From Candidatus Parcubacteria bacterium (GTDB lineage Bacteria; Patescibacteriota; Saccharimonadia; Saccharimonadales; UBA4665), in contig JAEYSX010000002.1 of the NCBI GenBank assembly GCA_023434325.1, forward strand, positions 124,001 to 188,000: a stretch of 64,000 nucleotides of DNA, read 5' to 3'. Positions 51,510-60,733 of the stretch are shown one piece after another. The notes beneath the pieces were generated by a model. That model did not search any database and was not told the origin of the DNA. It saw only the letters and a program-made list of their open reading frames with translations. Position 1 is the first letter of the stretch. The number at the start of each line of letters is the position of its first letter. The position numbers were made by a program, and so were the translations under genes.

Positions 51510-52817
51510 ATGAGCACGGTATTTGCGCTGATTGACTGCAATAACTTTTTTGTAAGCTGCGAGCGGCTGTTCCGGCCGGATCTAGAGGGCAAGCCTGTGG
51601 TCGTATTAAGCAGTAACGACGGCTGTGTTGTGGCGCGCAGCAACGAAGCCAAAGCACTGGGTATTCCGATGGGCGCGCCGGCGTTTAAATACAAATATGT
51701 ATTCAATCAACACAGCGTCACAACCTTTTCGGCCAACTTCGAAATTTATGGCGACATCAGCAAACGGATCATCTCGCTTCTTACGACGATTACCCCCAGA
51801 ACAGAGGTGTATTCGGTAGACGAATCCTTTTTAGACCTCTCTGAGCTGCCAATTAAGAATTACAACGCTTGGGGTAGGGTTGTGCGTGAATCCATTTTTA
51901 AGAACGTGGGCGTGCCGGTGAGCATCGGTATTGCACCGACCAAAACCCTCGCTAAGCTTGGCGCGGACGTCGCCAAAGCCGCTGGTATGCAGCACGGCGA
52001 CAACAACGGCGATCACGGCGTCATCGACTGGATCAGTGCAACCGATGCCAAGAGACAAGAACTACTGGCCAACGTGCCGATCGGCGACGTATGGGGCGTT
52101 GGCCGAAGGCTAGCACCCAAGCTCAAGGCAGAGGGCGTCAGCACAGCACTACATCTTGCCCGCATGCGGCCACAACGCGCGCAGCAACTGATGGGCATCC
52201 GTGGACGACAAATGGTATCAGAGCTAAACGGAACGCCGTGCTTTCCGCTAGAGCGCGAACACAAAGCGGCGCAGAGCATTCTTCGTGGCCGTACCTTTGG
52301 CGAAGACACTGACCAGCTACATGTTCTCGAGTCAGCCGTGGCCAGCATGGCAACGCGCGCAGCCTTTGTGCTGCGCAGAGAAGGGCTACTGGCACGCCGC
52401 ATCGGCCTCACAACCGAAACAAACCGCAATAAACCTGGCCACCGCTATTGGTCGCCAGAGCTTAAACTCGGCCAGCCGACAAACGACACCGGCCTCATCA
52501 TCACGCTGCTTATCCAAAAACTCAAAGAGATCTACAGCAACGGCCACCGTTACCACCGCCTAGCGGTGTTTTTATATGACCTCGTACCCGAAACCGCGCT
52601 ACAGATCGACCTACTTGGTGCGGTCAACACCGGCAGTCACGACAAATCCACACGCCGCATGCATGCACTCGACACCATAAACACCAAGCATGGGCGCGGC
52701 AAGATCTACTACGCCACCGAGGACCTCGGTCGCGACTGGGAGCCCAGACAACAAATCCGTTCACCCCGCTACGTCAGCAACTGGGACGAATTACCGCGAG
52801 CCCGTATTCAAAAGTAA
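51510..52817 (+). CDS. umuC: Y-family DNA polymerase, UmuC type
   Basis: The 435 residues match UmuC rather than DinB: ALIDCNNFFVSCERLF, catalytic YSVDESFLDL, SIGIAPTKTLAKLG, a little-finger domain and the C-terminal DUF4113-like tail (SPRYVSNWDELPRAR) that is typical of UmuC. It is the catalytic subunit of the error-prone polymerase V, which needs a UmuD' dimer and RecA. A UmuD'-like gene lies 1.9 kb upstream on the same strand, separated by an ABC exporter. Confidence 0.93.
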   Translation: MSTVFALIDCNNFFVSCERLFRPDLEGKPVVVLSSNDGCVVARSNEAKALGIPMGAPAFKYKYVFNQHSVTTFSANFEIYGDISKRIISLLTTITPRTEVYSVDESFLDLSELPIKNYNAWGRVVRESIFKNVGVPVSIGIAPTKTLAKLGADVAKAAGMQHGDNNGDHGVIDWISATDAKRQELLANVPIGDVWGVGRRLAPKLKAEGVSTALHLARMRPQRAQQLMGIRGRQMVSELNGTPCFPLEREHKAAQSILRGRTFGEDTDQLHVLESAVASMATRAAFVLRREGLLARRIGLTTETNRNKPGHRYWSPELKLGQPTNDTGLIITLLIQKLKEIYSNGHRYHRLAVFLYDLVPETALQIDLLGAVNTGSHDKSTRRMHALDTINTKHGRGKIYYATEDLGRDWEPRQQIRSPRYVSNWDELPRARIQK

Positions 52818-52911
52818 ATAGTATTGCATTAAAGTCAAAAAAGTGACCGAGCTTCATGATTATTTAATAAGTAATCTGTAAAATATCTTACAATCCCAGG
52901 ATTGGAGAGAC

Positions 52912-54102
52912 ATGGAAGCCATAATTGCAGACCTTATACCGCACCCGCGACTACCAGAAAAAGACATTAGCCCTACAACGAAACCGCAGACACTGATCAC
53001 AGAACTGGCGCCAGCAGTGGGAAATCTCGCGTCCGATTTGGCCAACGCCGCCAACCCAGCACACGAGCTACCAAGCGACACTCCCAGCACAATCGATACA
53101 CTAGCCGACGACTCTCACGACCCTTCGGTAGACAACCAAACTCCAAACATCGAGACAGAAGCTAATCATTCCGACGTCGAACAGCCAGCAGCAGAGGAGC
53201 CTCGACCAATCGATCACGCGGACGGCCCTGATCCTACCGACCCTGCGCACGAAATATGGGAGATTGTGGAAAGGGCGCAGGCAGGCGACACCGAAGCCTT
53301 CGAGAAGATCTATGATCGGTATATAGACACTGTCTTCCGATTCGCCTACCATCGGACCGGGAATCGCCAACTAGCCGAAGACCTGACATCGGACACCTTC
53401 CTGCGAGCACTAAAGAGAATTGGTAGCTTTACCCGGCAAGGCCGAGACCTTGGCGCATGGCTCATAACTATCACGCGCAATTTGGTCGCAGACCACTTCA
53501 AATCTGGCCGCAATCGCCTAGAGGTCTCATCGGCAGAACCCTTCGATGCTAGCGGCAAGGAACCTACAACCACATACGGTCCGGAGGACGCCACCTTACG
53601 ATACCTGACAGACAAGAAATTACTCAGCGTGCTCAAGGAACTAAACCCGGAACAGCAGGAATGTATTACCCTACGCTTTTTGAATGGGCTTTCGGTAGCA
53701 GAAGTAGCACAAGCCATGGGCAAGAATGAGGGCGCCGTCAAAGCCCTCCAGTATCGCGCTGTCCGTACCATGCGTAGGTTATTACCAGATTCAGAGAACC
53801 CCTATAAGCCCGACTCGGGCAGTCCAGTACAAAGAATCGAGCCGCCCAAGCAACCCAACGCTCAAACGCCGGAGACTAACTGGAACCGGTTCACCCAACA
53901 CAGACTCACGGTAGAACAATACATACGCAAACAGGGCATAAACTCAGAGATCGCCAGAGGCTTAGCCCGCGCAGCAATCAGTAGAGCGGCCATCCACAAT
54001 CCGGCAGATAAAGATGTCCGTCCGCAGCTGCTCGCGGCCGCTCGATATACCGCAGCCCAATACCTAGTTTCCCAGCAGGGCTTGGGTAAGAAGCGGTCTT
54101 AA
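52912..54102 (+). CDS. ECF-type sigma factor with long N- and C-terminal extensions
   Basis: The 396 residues contain sigma region 2 (about 112-180; AFEKIYDRYIDTVFRFAYH, LAEDLTSDTFLRAL) and region 4 (about 215-275; LSVAEVAQAMGKNEGAVKAL), as in extracytoplasmic-function sigma factors. An acidic, disordered region of about 110 residues precedes them and about 110 helical residues follow. Classic ECF factors are under 200 residues, so the extensions may replace an anti-sigma or add sensing. No anti-sigma gene is adjacent. Translation has a leader with ggagag; TACAAT lies 20 nt upstream. Confidence 0.88.
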   Translation: MEAIIADLIPHPRLPEKDISPTTKPQTLITELAPAVGNLASDLANAANPAHELPSDTPSTIDTLADDSHDPSVDNQTPNIETEANHSDVEQPAAEEPRPIDHADGPDPTDPAHEIWEIVERAQAGDTEAFEKIYDRYIDTVFRFAYHRTGNRQLAEDLTSDTFLRALKRIGSFTRQGRDLGAWLITITRNLVADHFKSGRNRLEVSSAEPFDASGKEPTTTYGPEDATLRYLTDKKLLSVLKELNPEQQECITLRFLNGLSVAEVAQAMGKNEGAVKALQYRAVRTMRRLLPDSENPYKPDSGSPVQRIEPPKQPNAQTPETNWNRFTQHRLTVEQYIRKQGINSEIARGLARAAISRAAIHNPADKDVRPQLLAAARYTAAQYLVSQQGLGKKRS

Positions 54103-54212
54103 AATCGCCAATCCACCTACACTCGACTCCGCGGCGGCTCGAACACCAGTGCGAGTTGCTATAATTCAGTAGAAGGAGAAGCTGAAACAGCTACTGTTCA
54201 TACGCAAAAACC

Positions 54213-54644
54213 ATGAAGATTCACATCATAACCGTAGGCGAACCAAAGCTGGCGTACGCCAAAGCAGGGTGGCAGGAATATTTTGGCCGGCTCAAACACT
54301 ACCACTCGCTGCGCGTCACGCACGTGCCGGATAAGCACGCATACGATGCCGACTATCTACTCAACACCTGCGGCAGCAGCTACAAGGTGGCGCTGGCGAT
54401 AGAAGGCAAGCAGTTTAGCAGCCCGCAGCTAGCCGCGTTTTTAGAAAAACGCGCGCTGGACGGCCGCGAACTTTGTTTGCTGATCGGCGGACCAGAGGGG
54501 CTGCCCGAGCGGGTGATTAGCGCCGCAGACTACGCCTGGAGCTTCTCGGCACTAACATTTCCGCACGATCTCGCCATGGTCGTGCTACTAGAGTCACTGT
54601 ACCGCGCCAGCACCATTAACGCCGGCCAACCGTACCATAAATAA
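54213..54644 (+). CDS. rlmH: 23S rRNA pseudouridine methyltransferase RlmH
   Basis: The 143 residues match RlmH in length and motifs: KIHIITVGEPK at the start, CLLIGGPEGLPE, and the C-terminal YRASTINAGQPYHK. The SPOUT-fold dimer methylates pseudouridine 1915 (E. coli numbering) of 23S rRNA on 70S ribosomes. TATAAT lies about 50 nt upstream. Confidence 0.95.
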   Translation: MKIHIITVGEPKLAYAKAGWQEYFGRLKHYHSLRVTHVPDKHAYDADYLLNTCGSSYKVALAIEGKQFSSPQLAAFLEKRALDGRELCLLIGGPEGLPERVISAADYAWSFSALTFPHDLAMVVLLESLYRASTINAGQPYHK

Positions 54645-54654
54645 CGAGGCAAAT

Positions 54655-55695
54655 ATGAGCAGCAGCAATAATTTTGGAGATATCCAGCAACGTAAGGGTG
54701 AGCACATCAAACTCTGTCTTGATCCACGCTCACAGGCAACAGAATCCGTCTTTAGCCCATACCAGCTGCCATACAACGCATTACCAGAGATGTCACTCGA
54801 TGATGTCGATACGTCAGTTACACTCTTTGGCAAAACCCTGCAAACGCCGCTTATCATCGGCTCGATGACGGGCGGCTCCGAGCACGGACGCGCTATCAAC
54901 ACCAATCTGGCGGTCGCGGCAGGGCAGTGTGGCGTTGCGCTCGCGGTCGGCAGCCAGCGCATAGGACTAGAAAAACCTGACGCCGCCGATACCTTTAAGC
55001 TCGTCAGACAACACGCACCCAATGCTGTTATCATCGCCAACATGGGCGCCGTGCAGCTTAATTACGGGCACACGATCGATAGCTACCGCAAAGTAGTCGA
55101 CATGATCGAAGCCGACGCACTCTACCTGCATCTCAACCCCTTACAGGAGGCACTACAGCCCGGCGGCGACACTGACTTCCGCGGTTTAGCAGCCAAGATC
55201 ACGCAGCTTACCGCCACCGTGGGTGTGCCGGTGCTCGTCAAAGAAGTCGGTCACGGCATCTCTGCCGATGTCGCCCGTGTACTGCTGGAGGCAGGGGTGC
55301 AAGGGATCGACGTAGCTGGAACCGGTGGCACTTCCTACGCCTGGGTCGAGGCCGAGCGTGCACGCAACAATGATTTTGCCGAGTGGTTTAAGGACTTTGG
55401 CATCCCGACCGACCGGGCCGTACAGGCAACCGCCACGGCAAAAACTGCAAAAGACCAGATCATTATTGCGAGCGGCGGCGTCAGAAGCCCTGTCGACGGA
55501 CTCAAAGCCCGCGCTCTGGGCGCGGACCTGTTCTCGGCCGCCGTACCGTTTTTGCGACCCGCCATGAAGTCGCCAGAGGCCACAATTGCCACCGTCAAAA
55601 ACTGGCAACGCGGCCTACGCATAGCCCTCTTTGCTACCGGCACCAAAAACTGGAAAGAGGCCGCCAAGCTCCCGCTCACCCAAATACAGCGCTAG
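54655..55695 (+). CDS. fni: Type II isopentenyl-diphosphate delta-isomerase
   Basis: The 346 residues have the FMN-dependent Idi-2 motifs: KGEHIKLCLD near the start, IIGSMTGGSEHG, LHLNPLQEALQPGGDTDF, VLVKEVGHGIS and DVAGTGGTSYAWVE. The enzyme interconverts IPP and DMAPP with reduced FMN, feeding undecaprenyl and other prenyl chains. It follows rlmH by 10 nt. Its stop abuts the convergent TerC gene with no gap. No mevalonate or MEP enzyme is in the window. Confidence 0.95.
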   Translation: MSSSNNFGDIQQRKGEHIKLCLDPRSQATESVFSPYQLPYNALPEMSLDDVDTSVTLFGKTLQTPLIIGSMTGGSEHGRAINTNLAVAAGQCGVALAVGSQRIGLEKPDAADTFKLVRQHAPNAVIIANMGAVQLNYGHTIDSYRKVVDMIEADALYLHLNPLQEALQPGGDTDFRGLAAKITQLTATVGVPVLVKEVGHGISADVARVLLEAGVQGIDVAGTGGTSYAWVEAERARNNDFAEWFKDFGIPTDRAVQATATAKTAKDQIIIASGGVRSPVDGLKARALGADLFSAAVPFLRPAMKSPEATIATVKNWQRGLRIALFATGTKNWKEAAKLPLTQIQR

Positions 55696-56685
55696 CTAAC
55701 TCGTTTTTTCTGCTGGATTTTGGAGAAAAATCGAAGCCGCAACGCCAGCCCCAAGCACCACAAACAACACAGACAAGCTAATGCCTACCGGTACGTGCAC
55801 GCCCAGCGGCGCAGCTACCATCTTGACACCGATCCACAGCAGAATAATTGCCAGCGACCAGTTAATCGCCCAAAGCCGGGGCGCGACCGCATCGTACACA
55901 AAGTACAGCGAGCGCAAACCCAAAATGGCAAACACGTTGCTAGCGTACGCGATATAGCGGTCAGGGCTAACCGCAAGCACCGCGGGCACGCTATCGATGG
56001 CAAACACAATGTCGGTCAGCTCGATCAGCAAAATCACGCCAAACATCATGGTAAACATGCGCTTGCCGTTGACTGTAGTGACGAGCTTGTGGCCGTCGAA
56101 CTTTTTGTGAATAGGCAAAAACTTGGTGATCATCCGCCAGGCGAGGGACTTTTTGGTGTCTTCCTCTTCTTCTTTCACCCCGTAGCGGGCGTGCTTATAG
56201 GCGCCCCAGGCTGCGTGGATCAAGATACCGCCAAACACGATACTTATCCATGCAAAGTTCTTGAGTAGTTCGTAGCCGGCCAGAATAAATATCAGGCGGA
56301 AGAGGATCGCGCCGGCAATACCGTAATTAAGTATCCTGCGCCGAATTTTTTGCTCTACCCTAAAGGACGCAAAAATCAGACCAAAGACAAACAGGTTATC
56401 GAGGCTTAGCGCTTTTTCGACCGCCCACGCCGCGATATATTCTACCGAAGCCTGACTGCCAATAAAGAAATAAATCGGGATGGCAAACAGCAAGGCGGCG
56501 CTGACATAAATCACCGACCATGTAACGGCCTCTTTGATCTTAACCACGTGATCGTGCCGACTATGTATCGCCTCGATAATGGCATATCCAACTAACGCAA
56601 CGATAATAGCCGCATACATAAACCATGGGACGTCATAGGCGACGACCCGATTGCTGGCCTCGGCAAACAAGGAGAGTGTATTCAT
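55696..56685 (-). CDS. TerC family integral membrane protein
   Basis: The 329 residues make about nine membrane helices with the TerC acidic motifs SLDNLFVFGLIF and TDIVFAIDSVPAVLAVS. TerC/Alx-type proteins export manganese or support metal loading of secreted enzymes. The length is normal. TACTAT lies 7 nt before the ATG on the minus strand. Confidence 0.92.
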   Translation of the reverse strand: MNTLSLFAEASNRVVAYDVPWFMYAAIIVALVGYAIIEAIHSRHDHVVKIKEAVTWSVIYVSAALLFAIPIYFFIGSQASVEYIAAWAVEKALSLDNLFVFGLIFASFRVEQKIRRRILNYGIAGAILFRLIFILAGYELLKNFAWISIVFGGILIHAAWGAYKHARYGVKEEEEDTKKSLAWRMITKFLPIHKKFDGHKLVTTVNGKRMFTMMFGVILLIELTDIVFAIDSVPAVLAVSPDRYIAYASNVFAILGLRSLYFVYDAVAPRLWAINWSLAIILLWIGVKMVAAPLGVHVPVGISLSVLFVVLGAGVAASIFLQNPAEKTS

Positions 56686-56692
56686 CGCATTA

Positions 56693-56698
56693 ATAGTA
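56693..56698 (-). promoter_or_regulatory. -10 box of the TerC gene (leaderless)
   Basis: TACTAT on the minus strand ends 7 nt before the ATG at 56685. Confidence 0.45.
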
Positions 56699-56773
56699 AC
56701 AGATCATCCCAGCCTAAGAAAAATAAAAAATCACAAAACGACAGGGAGATACGCAGAACCTACCACCCAAAAA

Positions 56774-59002
56774 CTACAGATATTTGGCAGTTAGTGACTC
56801 CTGACACTTACCTAAGTCTGCCGGCACGCCCTCAAACAAGACTTTTCCACCGCGCTTGCCGCTCTCGGGACCTATGTCGATGATCCAGTCGGCCTGCCGA
56901 ATCACATCCAGGTTGTGCTCTATCACGACGACTGTATTGCCAGCGTCCACCAGCAAGTTCATTATCTCGAGCAAATGTTGGATATCAGAGGTATGTAACC
57001 CTGTTGTCGGTTCGTCCATCACATAAATACTACCTTGCTTGTGCAACTCGCTGGCCAACTTGATACGCTGGCATTCGCCGCCCGACAGCGTGCTGAGTGG
57101 CTGACCGAGCGTCAAATAATTAAGCCCGACATCGCTCAGCGCCTGCAACTTTTTAACCATGTCTTTGTGGTCAAAAAACACTAGCGCGTCGGCGATAGTC
57201 ATTTGCAAAACCTCGATGATATTTTTGCCGTTTAGCCGGTAGTCCAGCACTTCTTCCTTATATCGAGTGCCTTCGCACACTTCGCACATCACTTTAGCGT
57301 CGTCCAAAAAATCCATCTCGGTGGCAATATAGCCGGTCCCTTGGCAGTTTTCGCACGCGCCCTTAGAGTTAAAGCTAAAAAACGCCGCGTTTACATTATT
57401 TGCCGCCGCAAAGCTTTTGCGGATCACGTCCATAATGCCAGTATAAGTTGCGGGATTAGAGCGGCTGTTTGCGCCGATTGCCGATTGGTCGATCACGATA
57501 GCCTCTGGGTAGGCCTTTACAAACGTTTGGTTTATAAGCGAGCTTTTGCCCGATCCGGCAACACCGGTAATGACGTTGAGCACGCCCTCAGGGATGTCGA
57601 CGCTCACATCTTGCAGGTTGTTGACATTGGCATGCTCGATCGGCAGCACGCCCTTTGCTTTGCGCGGCTCGACATTAACGGGCAGAGAACGACTAAGGAA
57701 CCGTCCAGTCAGCGTATCGGCCTGCAACAAATCCTGATACGACCCTTCAAACACAATGTGGCCGCCTTGCGAGCCGGCCTTTGGCCCCACGTCCACAACA
57801 TAATCAGCCACCTTGATTACATCGGGGTCGTGCTCCACGACAATCACGGTATTGCCTCTGTCGCGCAGCTGCTTTAACAAATCATTTAGCCTGTGCACAT
57901 CACGCGGGTGTAGCCCCACGCTCGGCTCGTCAAAAATGTACATAACGTCGGTAAGCGTGCCGTTGAGGTACTTGACCAGCTTTACCCGCTGCGATTCACC
58001 GCCTGACAGTGTGTCGGTGACGCGGTCCAGACTCAGGTAATCCAAACCGATGTCGATTAGGCTTTGCAGCCGTTCTTTAAGCATATCTGTTAGCGGCTTT
58101 AGATCCGGCGCGGTAATCTTGTGTATCTCTTGCAGCAGCTCATCGATCTGCAGGGCAGACAACTCTGCAATGTTGTGGCCGTTGATCTTAACCCCAAGCG
58201 CTTGCTGGCTTAGGCGCGCGCCGCGGCATAGCTCGCACGGCCCCATAATCAAGTACGGCTCGATAGATTTTTGCGTCCGCTCCGAGAGCGTCTTGATGTC
58301 GCGCTTAATGTATTTGCGCGTAAACTGGTCTACGATGCCTTCGTACTTCATGCTAAACCCGCCAACATCAACTTTGAGCGAGTCGCCGTGCAGCAGGTCG
58401 TGTAACTCCTTGTCGGTGTAATCGGCAATCTTCTTGTCGTTATCAAACAAGCCAGACTTGGTAAGCATCTTCCAACCCCAGCTATCAACCTTATACTCGC
58501 CAAAAAGGATCGCGCCTTCGTTCAGAGATTTTGATCGATCAATCGTAAGATCCAGGTTCATGCTCATCTTCTGCCCAAGCCCGTGACAGTCCTCGCACAT
58601 ACCCTGCGGATTGTTAAAGGAAAACAGATATCCGTGCCCTAATCGCGGCGTGCCGCCCGAGGCAAACAGCGTGCGAAGAATCGGCGCAATATCCGTAACC
58701 GTTCCAACGGTCGAGCTAGAGCCGCCGCCCAGACGCTTTTGGTCGACGATAATTGCCATGCTGAGGTTTTGCAAAAGATCGACCTCGGGCTGCTTAACCT
58801 TGGGTAAAAAGTTCTGGACAAACACCGGGAACGTTTCGTTGAGCAGCCGCTGTGCCTCGGCAGCAACCGTATCAAACACAATCGACGACTTTCCCGACCC
58901 GGACACGCCGGTGAAGATAGTAATCTTTCGCTTGGGAATACGAAGATTCACATTTTTGAGGTTATTTTCGCGCGCGCCTTTGATCTCGATATATTCTTGC
59001 AT
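56774..59002 (-). CDS. Short UvrA-like ABC ATPase
   Basis: The 742 residues carry two ABC modules (Walker A GVSGSGKSS at 32-40 and GVAGSGKSS later; signatures LSGGESQR and LSGGECQR) and zinc-finger cysteines (CEDCHGLG, CELCRGAR, CENCQGTG, CEVCEGT). True UvrA is about 940 residues; this protein lacks the UvrB-binding region after the first Walker A, as in UvrA2/DrrC-type proteins linked to resistance to DNA-intercalating drugs. It should bind DNA but probably does not recruit UvrB. Confidence 0.88.
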   Translation of the reverse strand: MQEYIEIKGARENNLKNVNLRIPKRKITIFTGVSGSGKSSIVFDTVAAEAQRLLNETFPVFVQNFLPKVKQPEVDLLQNLSMAIIVDQKRLGGGSSSTVGTVTDIAPILRTLFASGGTPRLGHGYLFSFNNPQGMCEDCHGLGQKMSMNLDLTIDRSKSLNEGAILFGEYKVDSWGWKMLTKSGLFDNDKKIADYTDKELHDLLHGDSLKVDVGGFSMKYEGIVDQFTRKYIKRDIKTLSERTQKSIEPYLIMGPCELCRGARLSQQALGVKINGHNIAELSALQIDELLQEIHKITAPDLKPLTDMLKERLQSLIDIGLDYLSLDRVTDTLSGGESQRVKLVKYLNGTLTDVMYIFDEPSVGLHPRDVHRLNDLLKQLRDRGNTVIVVEHDPDVIKVADYVVDVGPKAGSQGGHIVFEGSYQDLLQADTLTGRFLSRSLPVNVEPRKAKGVLPIEHANVNNLQDVSVDIPEGVLNVITGVAGSGKSSLINQTFVKAYPEAIVIDQSAIGANSRSNPATYTGIMDVIRKSFAAANNVNAAFFSFNSKGACENCQGTGYIATEMDFLDDAKVMCEVCEGTRYKEEVLDYRLNGKNIIEVLQMTIADALVFFDHKDMVKKLQALSDVGLNYLTLGQPLSTLSGGECQRIKLASELHKQGSIYVMDEPTTGLHTSDIQHLLEIMNLLVDAGNTVVVIEHNLDVIRQADWIIDIGPESGKRGGKVLFEGVPADLGKCQESLTAKYL

Positions 59003-59008
59003 CTGTCT

Positions 59009-59014
59009 ATTATA
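59009..59014 (-). promoter_or_regulatory. -10 box of the UvrA-like gene (leaderless)
   Basis: Consensus TATAAT on the minus strand ends 6 nt before the ATG at 59002. Confidence 0.55.
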
Positions 59015-59049
59015 AACACTTACGGTAGTTGATTGACACAGCGACGCAC

Positions 59050-60084
59050 TTAGGGCGCTTGACGCCCGCTACCGCTCAGGAAATCGCTGACTTTTTTCTC
59101 GTACTCCCCGGGCTGCGCGTTCGACACAAGGGCATGCTCGCCCTTGTCAGGATACCAAGTGGACTTGGGTCCAGTGTACAGGCCGGCCAAATACTGTGAG
59201 TGCTCGAAAGACGTTGTGACATCTTGCTTGCTGTGAATAAAGAACACCGGCACGTCGTTCCTTGCCAGAGGCAACGAGTACTCAGCGCTCAACAAGCCAT
59301 CAAAGTTACCGCGCGACTTCGCCATGTTAATCATGTTGCTCACAGCCCAGCCTGGTACGCCCTTGGACTCGGGAGCCTCCCTTATCAGACGCTCAAAGCT
59401 GGCAAAGGGGTTCTCGACGATAACGCCCGCCAGCTCGGGCATCTCGGGCAGGGCAATAAGAATTGACGACGCCCCGACCGACGAACCCATAGCGTACACC
59501 TTGTCATAACGCTGCGTCAGGTAGAGGTAGGTCGAAAACACGTCGCGCGATTCGCGCTGTCCGTACGACATGCTCTTGCCAGGACAGGGCGCCTCGCCCG
59601 CACAGCCTTGATCGAAGGTCAAAACATCCAGACCTTGATTGAGGTACATGGCGATGTGACGAGTGCTTTCACGTCGGTCGCTACCGCCGGCGTGGGCAAG
59701 CAAGATCGCCCCGGTGGCAGCAGGCTTGCCGTTCTCGGATGCCTTGACCAGCCAACCCGGCATGTCATAACCATTTTGCGATGGAACCTTTACCTCGCTA
59801 AACACAAATGCTTTGGACTCTCGCAGGTTGCCGCAAGCCTTGCCAAAAAGCTCCTCAGTCTCGGACTTGCAGGTAGCAAAGTCCTTACCAAGGCCCTTAA
59901 AAGAAGGCGAGAGCAACATGCCGCTCGAGAACCACGTGCTCGCAAACATACCCAGCAGCAAGACGACCGCCGCTATCGAACCGCCCCAGATCAGCTTACG
60001 CTTGCGGCTCATTTTTGGCTTTTTGTCTGGCTGCGCAAGACCGGCTTGCGCAGCACTTTTGGATGAAAACGACTTCGCGCTCAT
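59050..60084 (-). CDS. Membrane-anchored alpha/beta hydrolase
   Basis: The 344 residues have a cytoplasmic tip, a membrane helix at about 29-51 and an outside alpha/beta hydrolase domain with nucleophile elbow MGSSVGAS (about residue 196), an acid in HSKQDVTT and a late His in DKGEHALV. It resembles BAAT/YqiA-like or frsA-type hydrolases of unknown substrate. A pair of cysteines (CKSETEELFGKACG) and another pair (GCAGEAPC) may form disulfides. It overlaps the upstream gene by TAATG. Confidence 0.8.
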   Translation of the reverse strand: MSAKSFSSKSAAQAGLAQPDKKPKMSRKRKLIWGGSIAAVVLLLGMFASTWFSSGMLLSPSFKGLGKDFATCKSETEELFGKACGNLRESKAFVFSEVKVPSQNGYDMPGWLVKASENGKPAATGAILLAHAGGSDRRESTRHIAMYLNQGLDVLTFDQGCAGEAPCPGKSMSYGQRESRDVFSTYLYLTQRYDKVYAMGSSVGASSILIALPEMPELAGVIVENPFASFERLIREAPESKGVPGWAVSNMINMAKSRGNFDGLLSAEYSLPLARNDVPVFFIHSKQDVTTSFEHSQYLAGLYTGPKSTWYPDKGEHALVSNAQPGEYEKKVSDFLSGSGRQAP

Positions 60085-60656
60085 TACTGTACCGTCGTGT
60101 AGTGCAGAACTACGTTACCAGAATCGAAGCTCTCGGTGCTTACGAGTTTGAGGTTCTGCTGCTTTACGTCCTTAAACAGCGCTTTGCCTTCGCCGGCTAC
60201 AACAGGGCTTACGATAAACAAATACTCATCAATCAGATTCTCGTTTGCAAGTTGCTGTACAATCGTGCCGCTGCCCATAACCAAAATGTCCGAGCCGTCC
60301 TCTTTTTTGAGCTTTTGAACGAATGCTATCAGATCTTCCTGAGGGAACTCGGTGTTTTCCCACTCGGAATCTTTTATGTTTTTGGCAAAGACAATCTTGC
60401 GCATGTCGGTCAACTCTTGAGCGGTAGCCTTAAGTGGAGGAGGGGTGTTGGGGTCCTTAAGCATTGGCACCCAAGACTGCTCGAACAACATAAAAGTATT
60501 TTCGCCCAGTAGCAGCGTGTCAGACTTTACGGGCTTGTGAACCGCCTCGTCTACCTTGGGGTCATGCACAAACCAGTCCATGCCGCCCGTCATCTCGTTA
60601 TTGCTGGCAAAGTAGCCGTCTACAGAAATACGGTTAATCATTACAACTTTTCGCAT
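60084..60656 (-). CDS. RibD C-terminal/dihydrofolate-reductase-fold protein
   Basis: The 190 residues match the RibD_C family (KVVMINRISVDGYFA, LLLGENTFMLF, ILVMGSGTIVQQL, LFIVSPVVAGEGKALF), NADPH-binding DHFR-fold reductases, of which stand-alone members such as YyaP/YwjB have unknown substrates. An aaggag site precedes the ATG. It lies in a minus-strand operon after an AraC regulator and before an exported hydrolase. Confidence 0.85.
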   Translation of the reverse strand: MRKVVMINRISVDGYFASNNEMTGGMDWFVHDPKVDEAVHKPVKSDTLLLGENTFMLFEQSWVPMLKDPNTPPPLKATAQELTDMRKIVFAKNIKDSEWENTEFPQEDLIAFVQKLKKEDGSDILVMGSGTIVQQLANENLIDEYLFIVSPVVAGEGKALFKDVKQQNLKLVSTESFDSGNVVLHYTTVQ

Positions 60657-60733
60657 ATATTACTCCTTTACTACGATAGTGCTACCTAGCATAGCCGCTC
60701 CGCCCGCAAAAAAATTGTATAAAACCGTCGACC

